Assembly (NCBI GenBank): GCA_031763025.1
Contig: JASSKH010000038.1
Location: 186,001 to 250,000 of the forward strand
Direction: 5' to 3'
DNA length: 64,000 nucleotides
Origin: Macrocystis pyrifera
Taxonomy: Eukaryota; Sar; Phaeophyceae; Laminariales; Laminariaceae
The position numbers were made by a program, and so were the translations under genes. Positions within the stretch are counted from its first letter, which is position 1. Each line of letters opens with the position of its first letter. Below the pieces are notes generated by a model. It worked only from the letters and a program-made list of their open reading frames with translations. It had not been told where the DNA came from and did no database searches. Below, in pieces: positions 63,334 through 64,000 of this stretch.

Positions 63334-64000
63334 ATGGCGGAACCGAGCCAGGCGCCGGACTTCAACCTGCACGCAGAGGACGAGTCACTGCCCAGTATCG
63401 CATCGGCACCAGTCCCAGCTGCCGACAACCCTTCCGCGCCATCTCGGACAACGGCGGAGAACACCACGGTTCCGTCAAGGACCACGGCAGGGGGCGTACG
63501 GGATCAGTCTGGTCTGCCCCCCATCTCCACCATCCGTAAGGCCTCCATGCCCATGGGAGCCTGGGCCGAGCTCCCGCCCCACGTGCGGGACAACCTCGTC
63601 ACCGGCGAGGCAGCAACTGGGCGAGCCTGTAAGGCTACCGATGTCGCAGACGCTGCCGCCGAAAAAGCGGCCATGGACAAGGCTTTTCGCGCCAAAGTGG
63701 AAGCCGCCCCCGCTACCGACGACGAATGCAGATCGGCCGTCGAGTCTACTGCGGCCAAGGTCGCTCACCTACGTGTGCAACTAGACGTTGCTCAACGCGC
63801 TCAGGCGACTGCCATCAACGCTCGGGACGAACCCCCCAAGACCAAGGTGGTCACCAACCGCGAGGCGGTGGAGCGACTGCGCTCCAATAAGCCCTCGCCA
63901 CCGCTTCCGCTCCCCTCGCCCGACATCGCGGCCTGCCCCTTCAGCTACACGCCGACTGCCTTCGACTTCGCCTTCGTACACCTGCCGATTCCAACCATCG
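63334..64000 (+). CDS. Partial ORF open to window end, gag-like (tentative)
   Basis: From ATG at 63334 (GCC-ATG-GCG context) the frame is open for 222 codons and runs off the window, so it is 3'-truncated by the window. The start could be earlier, because the frame is also open upstream; a CCCAG at 63311-63315 could be a splice acceptor. The protein begins MAEPSQAPDFNLHAEDE, is rich in Ala, Pro and Thr, and has a charged stretch likely to be helical at about residues 90-150 (ADAAAEKAAMDKAFRAKVEA, then VAHLRVQLDVAQRAQATAIN), then PPLPLPSPDIAACPFSYTPT. GC content and codon use differ sharply from the AT-richer DNA before it. An Ala/Pro-rich N-terminus with a coiled helix fits a retrotransposon gag, but no zinc knuckle or protease is visible yet. 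It may also be an ordinary gene. Confidence 0.5.
   Translation, partial: MAEPSQAPDFNLHAEDESLPSIASAPVPAADNPSAPSRTTAENTTVPSRTTAGGVRDQSGLPPISTIRKASMPMGAWAELPPHVRDNLVTGEAATGRACKATDVADAAAEKAAMDKAFRAKVEAAPATDDECRSAVESTAAKVAHLRVQLDVAQRAQATAINARDEPPKTKVVTNREAVERLRSNKPSPPLPLPSPDIAACPFSYTPTAFDFAFVHLPIPTI

Overview
The window is nuclear DNA of a eukaryote with long introns. The best guess is a brown alga (Phaeophyceae) or a close stramenopile relative. The reasons are clean GT-AG introns of about 0.5 to 5.7 kb around very short exons, a surface protein that joins Pmp-type beta-helix repeats to a Cys-rich stalk and a multi-helix membrane domain (an architecture known from stramenopiles and some green algae), many CAG-rich tracts and minisatellites, and a decayed LINE. 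No operon, CRISPR array, rRNA or intact tRNA gene was seen. The species is not determined.

Region 1 (about 1-4.4 kb) is repeat-rich and has no recognised gene: a tRNA-derived SINE, a foldback element, a CAG-rich tract and a 217-bp tandem repeat.

Region 2 (about 4.4-36.2 kb) is the main feature: one very long plus-strand gene for a predicted cell-surface receptor or adhesin. Its 5' part is an array of tiny exons of 78, 81 or 84 nt. Each starts and ends in phase 1 and each encodes one coil of a Pmp-like beta-helix (consensus V-x-I-x-G-N-x-x-F-x-x-N-x-A-x-x-x-G-G). I find 13 intact plus-strand cassettes, one 85-nt frameshifted cassette, one decayed cassette that lost its donor site, and one cassette on the opposite strand with intact splice sites. 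Five larger exons (32352-36164) follow. They encode three or more further coils, a Cys-rich juxtamembrane segment and a multi-pass membrane domain ending at a stop codon at 36162-36164. Intron similarity shows that part of the array (about 10.3-14 kb) grew by tandem duplication of exon plus intron blocks. The introns hold minisatellites, two TIR elements and a LINE fragment. No first exon or promoter could be found, so the 5' end is open.

Region 3 (36.2-63.3 kb) has no confident gene. It is dominated by tandem repeats: GACGGGAAGGG minisatellite at 37.4-39.1 kb, 400-bp units at 41.4-42.7 kb, a 40-codon repeat ORF at 44.8-45.5 kb, a GATCTG satellite at 57.3-58.9 kb, CAG-rich arrays at 52.6 and 59.6-60.5 kb, a 2 x 238-bp duplication at 60.6 kb and repeats at 61.8-63.0 kb. 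It also carries dispersed elements (44.1, 52.0 and 56.7 kb). A GC-rich stretch at 53-56 kb has coding-like frames and one possible orphan Pmp cassette (54502-54597).

Region 4 (63334-64000) is a GC-rich, Ala/Pro-rich reading frame that stays open to the end of the window, possibly the start of a retrotransposon gag-like protein.
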